DNA from: Chloroflexota bacterium
GTDB taxonomy: Bacteria; Chloroflexota; Anaerolineae; SpSt-313
Direction: 5' to 3'
NCBI GenBank assembly: GCA_029553955.1
Contig: JAKPJZ010000093.1
Span: 1-64,000, forward strand
Length of the DNA: 64,000 bases
Both the position numbers and the translations under genes were made by a program. Of this stretch, positions 54,470 through 62,129 are shown in pieces (position 1 is the stretch's first letter; each line of letters begins with the position of its first letter). The notes below the pieces were generated by a model. That model saw nothing but the letters and a program-made list of their open reading frames with translations, did not search any database and was not told the origin of the DNA.

Positions 54470-55762
54470 ATGGGTAGAAAGGCATTCCGCCTGCTCTCGC
54501 TGGCCGTCGCGCTCGGGCTGCTGGCGGCACCGCTCTTGGGCTGCAGCGTGTTGGCGCCAGGCGGCGAGGTCAAGGCTGAGGAGCTCACGTCCAGCAAGTC
54601 GCGGCTGGCCGCGCCGAGTGCGGCCGATGTGCCGCAGCTCGTCGCCGGCAACACCGAGCTCGCGCTGAGCCTCTACGGAGCGCTGTTCGACCCGGAGGCC
54701 AACCTCTTCTACTCGCCCTTCAGCGTTTCGCAGGCGCTGGCCATGACCTACGCCGGCGCGCGGGGCGACACCGAGCAGCAGATGGCCCAGGCGCTGCACT
54801 TTACCCTGCCGCAGGAACAACTGCACACGGCCTGGAACGCGCTCGACCTGGCGCTCGCCAACCGGGGCACGGCCGGCGCCGAGGAGGGGCAGCGCTTCCG
54901 CCTGCACGTCGTCAACTCGCTCTGGGGGCAGGCCGACTATGGCTTCCGCCCCACGTTCCTCGATCTGCTGGCGCTGAACTATGGCGCGGGCCTGCGCACG
55001 CTCGACTTCAAAGGCTCGCCCGATCCCTCGCGCGAGGCGATCAACCGCTGGGTAGAGGAGCAGACAGAGCAAAAGATCAAGGACCTGCTGCCGCCCGGCT
55101 CGATCACCCCGCTCACCCGCCTGGTGCTGGCCAACGCCATCTACTTTGACGCGGCGTGGCAGCATCCCTTCCAGGCCACAGCGACGCAGGATGGCCCCTT
55201 CCACCTGCTCGACGGCACCAGCGTCACCGTGCCCATGATGCACGAGAGCGAGCGGCTGGGTTACGACGAGGCCGAGGGCTGGCAGGTGCTCGAGCTGCCC
55301 TACGTTGGCGGCGAGCTCTCGATGGTCATCCTGCTGCCAGAGGCGGGCACCTTCGAGACATTCGCCCACGAGCTCGACGCCGCCAGGCTCGCTGCCATGC
55401 TCGAGGGCGTGGCGCGCACGCAGGTGGCGCTGAGCCTGCCCCGCTTCACGTTCGAGTCGGGCATGCGCCTCAAGGATGCGCTCAGCAAGCTCGGCATGAC
55501 GCAGCCCTTTAGCATGGCCGCCGACTTTACCGGCATGGCGGCGCGCCCCGAGCTCTTCATCGACGACGTCTACCACAAGGCCTTTGTCGCCGTCGATGAA
55601 AAGGGCACCGAGGCCGCCGCGGCCACCGGCGTGGTGATGGACCTCAAGGCCATGCCCGCGAGGCCCGTAGAGGTGCAGGTCGACCGGCCCTTCGTCTTCC
55701 TCATCCGCGATGTGCAGACCGGGGCCATCCTCTTCCTGGGCCACGTCGTCGACCCGGCCTGA
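54470..55762 (+). CDS. Serpin, lipoprotein, inhibitor copy 2
   Basis: A 430-residue serpin with the same plan as the gene at 52297: lipobox LLGC with Cys25, NLFYSPFSVSQALAMTYAGA, NAIYFDAAWQHPF and hinge VDEKGTEAAAATGVVM. The two are clear paralogues but differ in the reactive loop. Taking the hinge Glu as P17 gives Lys at P1 and Ala at P1' here, against Thr-Ala in copy 1, so this one may trap trypsin-like proteases. ATG 54470 follows GGGGAG. Loop change after duplication suggests specialisation on different targets. Confidence 0.92.
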   Translation: MGRKAFRLLSLAVALGLLAAPLLGCSVLAPGGEVKAEELTSSKSRLAAPSAADVPQLVAGNTELALSLYGALFDPEANLFYSPFSVSQALAMTYAGARGDTEQQMAQALHFTLPQEQLHTAWNALDLALANRGTAGAEEGQRFRLHVVNSLWGQADYGFRPTFLDLLALNYGAGLRTLDFKGSPDPSREAINRWVEEQTEQKIKDLLPPGSITPLTRLVLANAIYFDAAWQHPFQATATQDGPFHLLDGTSVTVPMMHESERLGYDEAEGWQVLELPYVGGELSMVILLPEAGTFETFAHELDAARLAAMLEGVARTQVALSLPRFTFESGMRLKDALSKLGMTQPFSMAADFTGMAARPELFIDDVYHKAFVAVDEKGTEAAAATGVVMDLKAMPARPVEVQVDRPFVFLIRDVQTGAILFLGHVVDPA

Positions 55763-55771
55763 TATGGGGCA

Positions 55772-55830
55772 GGGGTTTTGGTGGGTGGGTTGGCGGCATC
55801 GCGGGCCACCAGCCCACCCACCAAAACCCC
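55772..55830. terminator. Hairpin with 18-bp arms after serpin copy 2
   Basis: 55772-55789 and 55813-55830 are exact complements (outer GGGGTTTTGG and CCAAAACCCC) around a 23-nt loop. Probable terminator. Confidence 0.7.
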
Positions 55831-55842
55831 GCCTCTCCCTCC

Positions 55843-55870
55843 TTGACGCGCCAAGCCCCCTGCATATCAT
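55843..55870 (+). promoter_or_regulatory. Promoter of the 55900 gene
   Basis: TTGACG at 55843-55848 and TATCAT at 55865-55870 with a 16-bp spacer. Confidence 0.55.
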
Positions 55871-55899
55871 ATCCCTATTCCAACAGTATGGAGGACGCG

Positions 55900-56934
55900 A
55901 TGCCTGAAACCACGCCCTCTCTCGACGATTGGCGCCGGCTCTACCAGGCGGCCGGTCGGCTGAAGGAAACCGCTCCCTGGCAGTGGATGGAAGAAGTCGA
56001 CATCTTTGGCGTGCAGGATCCCGAGACGGGCGAGCTGGGCTTTGTCAGCATCATGGGCCTCTTGGGCGAGCACTACGCCCTGGCCCTCTATCGAGGTGCC
56101 GAGGGGCTGTCGCGCTTCTGGGACTACCAGGAAGCGGCCAGCACCATGCCCCCCGAGGAGCTACTCAACATCCCCAACATGCAGGCCTCGTTCGAGGATC
56201 GCGGCGAGCTCTTCGACCGCGACCGCGCGCAGATCAAAGAGCTGGGCCTCAAGTACCGCGGCCGGAACGCCTGGCCCATGTTCCGCGACTATAGCCCCGG
56301 CTACTGCCCCTGGTACCTGGAGCCGGCGCAGGTGCGCTTCCTGACCCATGCCACTGAACAGGCCGTGGAGGTGGCGCTGCGCTTCAAGCAAGACCGTATA
56401 GTGGTCAACCTGCCCGACGAGGATACCTACCTCGTGCGCGTGCCGCGACAGGAGGCCGGTGCCCTTGTCTGGGAAGACCAGGTGATGGCCATCCCCTACG
56501 TCGAGCCCGAAGGCATCCGCATCGTCATCGACCGTGGCGCACTCGAGGCCGCGAGGCGCCTGCCGCGCAGCGGGCTCAAGCTCGAAGCCGACCTCTTCAT
56601 GTTCCCCGGCTGCATTGGCGAGCGTGGCGAGCGCCCCTACTACGCCTACAACCTGCTGGTGGTCGAGAGCCAGCGAGGGCTCATCATCGGCACAGAGTTG
56701 CTGGACCCGCGGCCGGGCCTGGCGGCGATGCGCGGCCTGGCTGCACCCAAACTGCTGGCGTTGCTCATCGCCCTGGGGCGGCTGCCGGCCAGGGTCGCCG
56801 TAGCCAACGAGCTGCTCTTCCACCTGCTCCAGCCGCTCGGCGCGGAGCTCGGCTTCCAGGTTGGTGTCGGGCCTGTTCCTGCACTCGACGAAGCCAAAGA
56901 ATCGATGATCGGCAGGCTACTCGGCCGGCGTTAG
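55900..56934 (+). CDS. Hypothetical protein, 344 residues (DUF6930/DUF7309-like)
   Basis: A soluble protein with two recognisable regions. Residues 1-105 include WRRLYQAAGRLKETAPWQWM and GLLGEHYALALYRGAEGL, an arrangement I remember from proteins labelled DUF7309. The middle has FRDYSPGYCPWYLEPAQVRF and FLTHATEQAVEVALRFKQD, as in DUF6930. Both labels are memory-based. ATG 55900 is preceded by GGAGG at five bases; ATG 55888 has no site. Function unknown. Confidence 0.65.
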   Translation: MPETTPSLDDWRRLYQAAGRLKETAPWQWMEEVDIFGVQDPETGELGFVSIMGLLGEHYALALYRGAEGLSRFWDYQEAASTMPPEELLNIPNMQASFEDRGELFDRDRAQIKELGLKYRGRNAWPMFRDYSPGYCPWYLEPAQVRFLTHATEQAVEVALRFKQDRIVVNLPDEDTYLVRVPRQEAGALVWEDQVMAIPYVEPEGIRIVIDRGALEAARRLPRSGLKLEADLFMFPGCIGERGERPYYAYNLLVVESQRGLIIGTELLDPRPGLAAMRGLAAPKLLALLIALGRLPARVAVANELLFHLLQPLGAELGFQVGVGPVPALDEAKESMIGRLLGRR

Positions 56935-56966
56935 CCTGTTCTTCTGATGCTGGCGGTGGGAACAGA

Positions 56967-57205
56967 CAGTCGCACGCTGTCGAGCGCCTGGCCGAGCGTC
57001 CACAGATCGTGCTCGTGGCGCTGCCCAGCTATGCACCGAAGCTCAGCTTGCAGGACTCATCTGGCGCCGGCTGCGCCATGATGTGACACACAGCCACCTC
57101 TTTGGCTCTCTGGGGGATAGCGTGGCCGCCGTCAAGCGCTTCTTCGCTAGACTCGCTGAGCAGCGTGACCCCGGCCTGCAATGAATCGGCATGTCCGTCG
57201 CCCCG
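56967..57205 (+). pseudogene. IS630 transposase C-terminal remnant
   Basis: This stretch matches the DNA of 58690-58907 (the end of the intact IS630 transposase) at most positions, including CTGCCCAGCTATGC and GATGTGACACACA. One base is deleted (CAGGAC against CAGGAAC) near 57050 and there is no N-terminal part. It is thus a decayed second copy of a related element. Confidence 0.8.
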
Positions 57206-57307
57206 TAGTAGACAGTTCTTCCCACTTTTGATATTTGTGGGATCCTCCGAGACTGACCCCACCTTCAGGACATCCGTTGCGGCCCCACCCCTCTGGACAG
57301 GACCATG

Positions 57308-57774
57308 CAGTGGCGCGAGTTGGCGACCAAGAGGGCTGGGCAGACTAAAGTGGTGTCTGCCCAGCCCAAGCTCTGCACATCCGAGACCGTCGCGGCTTTG
57401 CAGACCGTCCTTGCAGAGGTCAGCCGCCCCTCATCGATCAGGAGGTCATGCTGGCCCTGCGGCATCGCGGGGTCCTGGTCTACGATGGCAATCTCACAGG
57501 GCATCCGGTGTCCAACACCAGTACCAGCTACCCGGATGCCGCATCCGGATGGATGAGTGATGAGGTGCGACTGGGCTGCCAGGTTGCCCCGGTCTGCATG
57601 CACAGTCTGACGTATGGCCGCTTGTGGCTATCGCAGCAGCTGGCCCAGTACGAAGAGGACAACCGTCACAACAACGCGCCGATCCGCGCCATCTTCCGCC
57701 TGGATGCTGGCCTTGGCCGTAGCGCCAACACCGCTCTGCTGATCGAGATGGACTATGCTAGCGTTGTGGCAAGC
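57308..57774 (+). pseudogene. Remnant of an unrelated DDE transposase
   Basis: In two frames, LQTVLAEVSRP then LIDQEVMLALRHRGVLVYDG, NTSTSYPDAASGWMSDEVRL and SLTYGRLWLSQQL read as part of a transposase type I recall from Chloroflexi. A frameshift near 57425 and a deletion before RLDAGLGRSANTALLIEMDY show it is dead. IS630 insertion at 57775 cut off the rest. Confidence 0.6.
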
Positions 57775-57851
57775 TAATGTAACGCATCGATGTTTTGCAA
57801 GACTCCGCAGCGAGGGATAGACTCCACGTGCAACCCCAATGGGCTGCCTAG

Positions 57852-58355
57852 ATGGAGACCCTCGTGGCGTATCGCTTCGTTCGGCGGCTCAAGGCCGATG
57901 AGTACACTCAGTTGAAAGACACGTTCAAACACAGTAAGGACGTTCGTCTCGTGCACCGTTGTCAGACCATCCTGCTCTCTGCGGATGGCTGGCCGGTGCC
58001 CAAGATCGCCGAGTTGTTGCGAGTTGATCAGTCTACTGTCCATCGTTGGCTTGATCGCTTTGAAGCGGTTGGTGTCAAGGGCCTACCCATTCAATGTGGC
58101 GATGGTCGCCCGCCTGGATGGGATGAAACTTACGAGTCCCTGTTGGTCGAAACGGTACGTCATGATCCGCGTTGGTATGGACTGGAGCAGTCGGTCTGGA
58201 CCTGTCCCTTGCTGGCCGGCTACCTGGCCAAACGGACTGGCGTGACCTTGGGTGCGGAGCGTGTGCCTGTGCTCTTGCATCAGCATGACATCCGTCTCAA
58301 GCAGCCCACGCCCGTCGTGCACAGTCGGGACCCACAGTACGACCCAAAAGGATAA
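57852..58355 (+). CDS. IS630 transposase, first frame (helix-turn-helix part)
   Basis: A 167-residue N-terminal part. It has the two HTH motifs of IS630 enzymes (RLVHRCQTILLSADGWPVPK, IAELLRVDQSTVHRWLDRFE) and the linker with GRPPGWDETYESLLVETVRH, PLLAGYLAKRTGVTLGAERV and LLHQHDIRLKQP. The frame ends at TAA 58353-58355, directly after the slippery heptamer CCCAAAA (58343-58349), so it needs a -1 shift to enter the catalytic frame. Unshifted, it could act as a DNA-binding inhibitor. Confidence 0.85.
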   Translation: METLVAYRFVRRLKADEYTQLKDTFKHSKDVRLVHRCQTILLSADGWPVPKIAELLRVDQSTVHRWLDRFEAVGVKGLPIQCGDGRPPGWDETYESLLVETVRHDPRWYGLEQSVWTCPLLAGYLAKRTGVTLGAERVPVLLHQHDIRLKQPTPVVHSRDPQYDPKG

Positions 58356-58942
58356 AGGCGGAGAAGATCCGCGCGACCGACGAGCCTACAGTAGCGGTGT
58401 TGGACGTGGACCAGGCCGAATTGGCTCTGAATCCAACCCGCACCCGGGTGTGGGCGCCCATTGGCGTGCCGATAGAACTCGAAATGCCCGGCGACAACCG
58501 GAAGCAGGTGATGTTTGGCGCTGTCAACAGCCGTACTGGCCAGACGCACTTTGCCTTGGCCGAGCACAAGCGCAGCGCCGACTTTCAGCAATACGTCGAT
58601 CGCGAGATCATCTCCGCCTATCCAGAGGCCGATGTCATCTTTCTGATCGTCGATGGCGCATCCATTTACACATCAAAGAGCACTCGAGCATGGCTGGCTG
58701 AGCGTCCACAGATTGTGCTCGTACCACTGCCCAGCTATGCGCCGAAGCTCAACCTACAGGAACTCATCTGGCGCTGGCTGCGCCGTGATGTGACACACAA
58801 CCATTACTTCGGTTCGTTGCAGGAAAGCGTAGCCGCTGGTAAACGCTTCTTTGCCAAGCTTGCAGGACAGCCTGAAGCTGTTCTGCAACGAATCGGTATG
58901 TCTGTTGGTCCGTTGGATCGAGCCCTTACAAACATTACTTGA
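58343..58942 (+). CDS. IS630 transposase, catalytic part in the -1 frame
   Basis: The -1 frame continues RIKAEKIRATDEPTVAVLDV and holds the DDE domain: first Asp in LDVDQAEL, second in LIVDGASIYTS, then PSYAPKLNLQELIWRWLRRD with the Glu. It ends in TGA at 58940-58942. There is no start codon with a ribosome site, so expression needs the frameshift at 58343-58349; a hairpin (58358-58362 with 58368-58372) lies 8 nt downstream. All DDE residues are present, so the element may be active. Confidence 0.8.
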   Translation, partial: PKRIKAEKIRATDEPTVAVLDVDQAELALNPTRTRVWAPIGVPIELEMPGDNRKQVMFGAVNSRTGQTHFALAEHKRSADFQQYVDREIISAYPEADVIFLIVDGASIYTSKSTRAWLAERPQIVLVPLPSYAPKLNLQELIWRWLRRDVTHNHYFGSLQESVAAGKRFFAKLAGQPEAVLQRIGMSVGPLDRALTNIT

Positions 58943-58955
58943 GACACATTAGGGC

Positions 58956-58991
58956 TTGACAGCATCCACTTGTTCATGTATACTGTATACA
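58956..58991 (+). promoter_or_regulatory. Promoter and operator of the GntR gene
   Basis: TTGACA at 58956-58961 and TATACT at 58979-58984 with a 17-bp spacer. A perfect palindrome TGTATAC-T-GTATACA (58977-58991) covers the -10, typical of autorepression by a GntR/FadR-type protein. Confidence 0.8.
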
Positions 58992-59048
58992 GAAGACTGG
59001 ATCCACGATCACGTTCAAATGGACCTTTTGACCTACGAGGTGAGCACC

Positions 59049-59711
59049 ATGGGCCTCCGCCTGGGGCAAGAAACCAAGCCATTCCCTAGTCGTCAAGGCT
59101 TCGTCACCGACCGCCTGCGCGACGCCATCCTCAAGGGCTATCTGACGCCGGGCCAGCGCCTCGAGCAGAACGAGGTGGCTTCCCTCCTGGGCGTCAGCCG
59201 TAGTCCCGTCCGCGAGGCCATGCAGGTTCTGGCTGCCGAAGGCCTCATCACCCTTGAACCCCATCACAGTGCAGTCGTCGCCGAACTCTCCCCTCAAGAA
59301 GTCGTGGAAATCTACCACGTGCGCGGCATTCTCGAAGGCGGTCTCGCTGCCCTCGCCGCAACGCGCATGGATGCCGCTCGTATCGCTCATCTGCAGTGCG
59401 TCCTCGACGAAATCAGCACCGCCACCGAGCCCGACCACTGGCTTGAGCTCAATCACGAGTTTCACAACACCATCTACCAGGCTGCTGGCCGGCCGCGCAC
59501 GCTGGCCATCGTCGTCAGCCTGCGCAACACTGCAGCCCTTTTCATCCGCTCCTTCGTTACCTCCCTCGAACATCGCGAGGACTCGATCAAGGGGCATCGC
59601 CTGATCTTTGAGGCGCTCGCCAACGCCGATGCTGCGGCCGCCGAGGCCCAGACGCGGCAACACCTGCAGTTGGTCTGCGATGGCGCCCTGGTTTGTCGGC
59701 GGGTGGATTAG
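59049..59711 (+). CDS. GntR-family regulator, FadR/FCD subgroup (uptake cluster)
   Basis: A 220-residue regulator: winged helix GFVTDRLRDAILKGYLTPGQ, EVASLLGVSRSPVREAMQVL and LAAEGLITLEP; FCD domain with EVVEIYHVRGILEGGLAALA and WLELNHEFHNTIYQAAGRPR, whose Asn/His residues often bind a metal and a carboxylate ligand. ATG 59049 follows GAGGTGAG. Its promoter carries a palindrome overlapping the -10, implying autorepression. The cluster downstream (ABC binding protein, SnoaL-like, amidase, ABC ATPase) is its likely regulon. IS630 lies 7 bp upstream of the promoter. Confidence 0.9.
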   Translation: MGLRLGQETKPFPSRQGFVTDRLRDAILKGYLTPGQRLEQNEVASLLGVSRSPVREAMQVLAAEGLITLEPHHSAVVAELSPQEVVEIYHVRGILEGGLAALAATRMDAARIAHLQCVLDEISTATEPDHWLELNHEFHNTIYQAAGRPRTLAIVVSLRNTAALFIRSFVTSLEHREDSIKGHRLIFEALANADAAAAEAQTRQHLQLVCDGALVCRRVD

Positions 59712-59840
59712 CCAGAATCCGCCTTATCGTGGGCGTCTCGCTCGAGTTGGAGGTGAAGTCAGACACACGACGATAGCTTCTGCCGCACAATACCCACGTT
59801 AGCATCCGATCGCCTTTGTTACGCCAAGTAGGAGGGAATC

Positions 59841-60935
59841 GTGGAACCGAGAAATGTCGACCACTTGCTCAGAAGGCGCAATCAAAGCGAGACTCAGGGC
59901 GCCATCGATCGTCGTAACTTTGTCAAGTATGCGGCCGGTCTGATTGTCGGAGGCAGCGTTTCTTCCCTCTTAACCTCATGCGCAGCTCCGGCGGCTACGC
60001 CCGCTTCGGCTACCGGCAGTAGCGGCCTGATGGGGAACGGGGAAAAGTACCCCTATATCTACTACCTGACCAGCATTTCCTACTGGGATATGCATCTTAA
60101 GGGGATGGAGGACGCGTGTAAACTGCTCAATGTGACGTTCGACAAGGCAGGGCCCGCCGGAGCCGACGTCGAGGCTGAGGTCACAGCAATCGAGCAGGCG
60201 ATCTCCGAGAAGGTCCCCGGCCTCATCGTCGCAGCAATCGTCGACGACGTAATTGCCAAGCCCATCAACCAGGCCATTGATGCGGGCATCCCCGTCGTCA
60301 CTTGTGACGCGTCCTCGGACACCAGTAAACAACTCTGCTATGTGGGAACCCCCAATGAGGAGGCGGGCTACCTGTCTGCCAAGAGGCTCATTGAGATGAT
60401 GGGCGGCCAGGGCAAGATCATTCTGACCACTACCACGGTCGCGGCGCCAGCGAAGGCTATGCGCGAGATTGGCTTTCGGCGTGCTGTTACCGAGACGAAT
60501 GGCGCAGTCGAGATTGTTGCCAAGGTTGACGATGGGGATCGCGCCGAGGTCGCCGTCCAGTCCGTCGGTCAGGCGATTCAGGCCAACCCCGACGCCAACG
60601 GTATCTTCACGATCAGCGCCGGGGCCGGCCTGGGCACCATCAAGGCTCTTCAGGAGGCAGGACGCGACGACATCAAGGCCGGCGCCTTTGCCAACGACCA
60701 GGCGGCCTACAAGCTCACCAAGGAGCGCCCCGGCACCTTTATCGCTGCCCAGGATGGTTACAAAATGGGCTTCATGTCAATCCTCTTGGTCCACCTGGCT
60801 GCCAAGGGCCTGATTGTCCCGCGCTACGGCTTCAAGGAACTGGGGCTCTCGCCGCTGCCTCCGTTCGTGAGTTCCGACATCCTGTTCATCGACGCTGACA
60901 ACGCCGATCAGTACATTGGCTGCGAGGCCTGCTAA
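59841..60935 (+). CDS. Sugar-type ABC transporter substrate-binding lipoprotein
   Basis: A 364-residue extracytoplasmic binding protein. The N-terminus has a twin-arginine-like RRNFVKYAAG (24-33) and a lipobox ending at Cys47, so it is probably Tat-exported and lipid-anchored. The periplasmic-binding-protein-4 fold (RbsB-like) is clear: YYLTSISYWDMHLKGMEDAC, GLIVAAIVDDVIAKPINQA, IPVVTCDASSDTSKQLCYVG and VAVQSVGQAIQANPDANGIF. Start is GTG 59841 after AGGAGGG. Its ATPase partner begins at 63691; the amidase between suggests the ligand is an amide or related compound rather than a plain sugar. Confidence 0.88.
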   Translation: MEPRNVDHLLRRRNQSETQGAIDRRNFVKYAAGLIVGGSVSSLLTSCAAPAATPASATGSSGLMGNGEKYPYIYYLTSISYWDMHLKGMEDACKLLNVTFDKAGPAGADVEAEVTAIEQAISEKVPGLIVAAIVDDVIAKPINQAIDAGIPVVTCDASSDTSKQLCYVGTPNEEAGYLSAKRLIEMMGGQGKIILTTTTVAAPAKAMREIGFRRAVTETNGAVEIVAKVDDGDRAEVAVQSVGQAIQANPDANGIFTISAGAGLGTIKALQEAGRDDIKAGAFANDQAAYKLTKERPGTFIAAQDGYKMGFMSILLVHLAAKGLIVPRYGFKELGLSPLPPFVSSDILFIDADNADQYIGCEAC

Positions 60936-61003
60936 CCGTCGTTGGCGTGCCGGCGGTTTTCCTCTCCTTCCGCCCACACGCGGTTCTCGCTCCACAATTC
61001 TCC

Positions 61004-61089
61004 TAGTGTGCTCTCACACAACAGTCCTTGGCTCTTCTAGCTTACCACTGGCTCGAAAAGGTCGAGGTCTGTTGTGTGAGACGGCACTA
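61004..61089. mobile_element. Short MITE-like element or foldback repeat
   Basis: TAGTGTGCTCTCACACAACA at 61004 begins a 21-bp end matched by an inverted copy at 61069-61089 with three mismatches. The 86-bp element has CTAG words at both edges and no coding capacity. It may also act as the terminator of the binding-protein gene. Confidence 0.55.
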
Positions 61090-61119
61090 GAGCCTGTCCT
61101 GGACTTCAGACCATCAGGT

Positions 61120-61590
61120 GAGCCACGTTCTTGAGCACAAAGATTGCGAAGATGAGCGAATGCAAGCCTGCCCGTGTCTCGGGCAGTCTCCAGTCACGCG
61201 CCAAGCGGCGAAATCTGGCTACTAAAAATTGCGCTCGACCACCCAGCGACGTGGCCGTAGGACGACTCCTCTCCTGGCTTGCGACAGTCTGACTACTGCC
61301 AACTGCGGGCCTTGGGCGGCTGGGTCTTGCTCAGGCTGTTGCCCGGTGTATCCTTGGTCCACATGGGCCAGTTCGACCGATTGACCAGTGACCTGCTTGA
61401 CCTGCTCGGCCAACCGCTTGACATACAGCACAGCAAGGCGCGCAGTTCGTGCACCTGGCATCATAGAGGCTGAGCTTGAGCCAACGCTGGGTCTGCTGGC
61501 AGACGGTGTGCCAGACCGCCAACATCACTACGGTTGGGTTCCCGTTCCTGCCCCGAGCATAACAAGCCCGGGGCAGTGAATGCAAGTGCA
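61120..61590 (-). pseudogene. IS5-type transposase remnant
   Basis: On the minus strand, RLAEQVKQVTGQSVELAHVD, QGYTGQQPEQDPAAQ and RRWVVERNF read like the end of an IS5-family transposase (DQGY, the WVVER-x-F motif). The next residues, VARFRRLARDWRLPETRAGL, are in another frame after an in-frame TAG. No N-terminus is visible. The debris splits the uptake cluster between the binding protein and the SnoaL-like gene. Confidence 0.7.
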
Positions 61591-61614
61591 TAACAGACTT
61601 GGGAGGTCTCAGAG

Positions 61615-62106
61615 ATGGCTGATCGGCAGCTCGAGGAACTCGTACGTCGCTTGCAGGTCATCGAGGACGAACAGGCTATCCAGCGGCTCGTCAACGAATA
61701 CGCCTGGCTATGCGATGACGCCTACAATCCGGACGGTCTAGCAGCCCTCTTCACCGAGGACGCCAAGTGGAGTTCCGCTTCGCCAGATGGGCAGGTTGAC
61801 TTTGGCCACTTCCAGGGCCGCGAGGCGATTCGCGAGTACTTTGCTGGTGCTTCCGCCACGATCGGCCCCATGACGCTGCACTACGTCATGGCGCCGCACA
61901 TTATCCTGCACGCAGACGGCAAGACCGCCTCGGGGCGCTGGTTTTCGCTCACCTATATGCAGAGGCAGGTGGCGGGATCAACTGAATCCGAGACGGTAGT
62001 ATTAGGCTCGACCTACGATGACGACTATGTCAAGGTCGATGGACGTTGGCTCTTCGCCAGGCGCGATTGCACAATCAGCTTTGATGCACCGGTCTTTCCC
62101 TCATAG
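61615..62106 (+). CDS. SnoaL/NTF2-like protein
   Basis: A 163-residue member of the nuclear-transport-factor-2 fold (SnoaL_4 type): ELVRRLQVIEDEQAIQRLVN, YAWLCDDAYNPDGLAALFTE, GREAIREYFAGASATIGPMT, LHYVMAPHIILHADGKTASG and YVKVDGRWLFARRDC. Such proteins are enzymes or ligand binders in degradation of aromatic or polyketide-like compounds. ATG 61615 follows GGGAGG. It is followed 23 bp later by the amidase, so both are probably co-transcribed and act on one substrate. Confidence 0.85.
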   Translation: MADRQLEELVRRLQVIEDEQAIQRLVNEYAWLCDDAYNPDGLAALFTEDAKWSSASPDGQVDFGHFQGREAIREYFAGASATIGPMTLHYVMAPHIILHADGKTASGRWFSLTYMQRQVAGSTESETVVLGSTYDDDYVKVDGRWLFARRDCTISFDAPVFPS

Positions 62107-62129
62107 GCCACGCGAGAAGGGAGGCATAC

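Larger units (their letters stand above)
57777..58949 (+). mobile_element. IS630-family insertion sequence, 1173 bp
   Basis: TA at 57775-57776 and 58950-58951 is the target duplication expected for IS630. The ends (ATGTAACGCATCGATGTTTT at left, its degenerate complement ACATTACTTGAGACACAT at right) are imperfect inverted repeats of about 27 bp. The element carries a two-frame transposase joined by a -1 frameshift. It sits inside debris of other elements, next to the GntR promoter. Confidence 0.85.
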
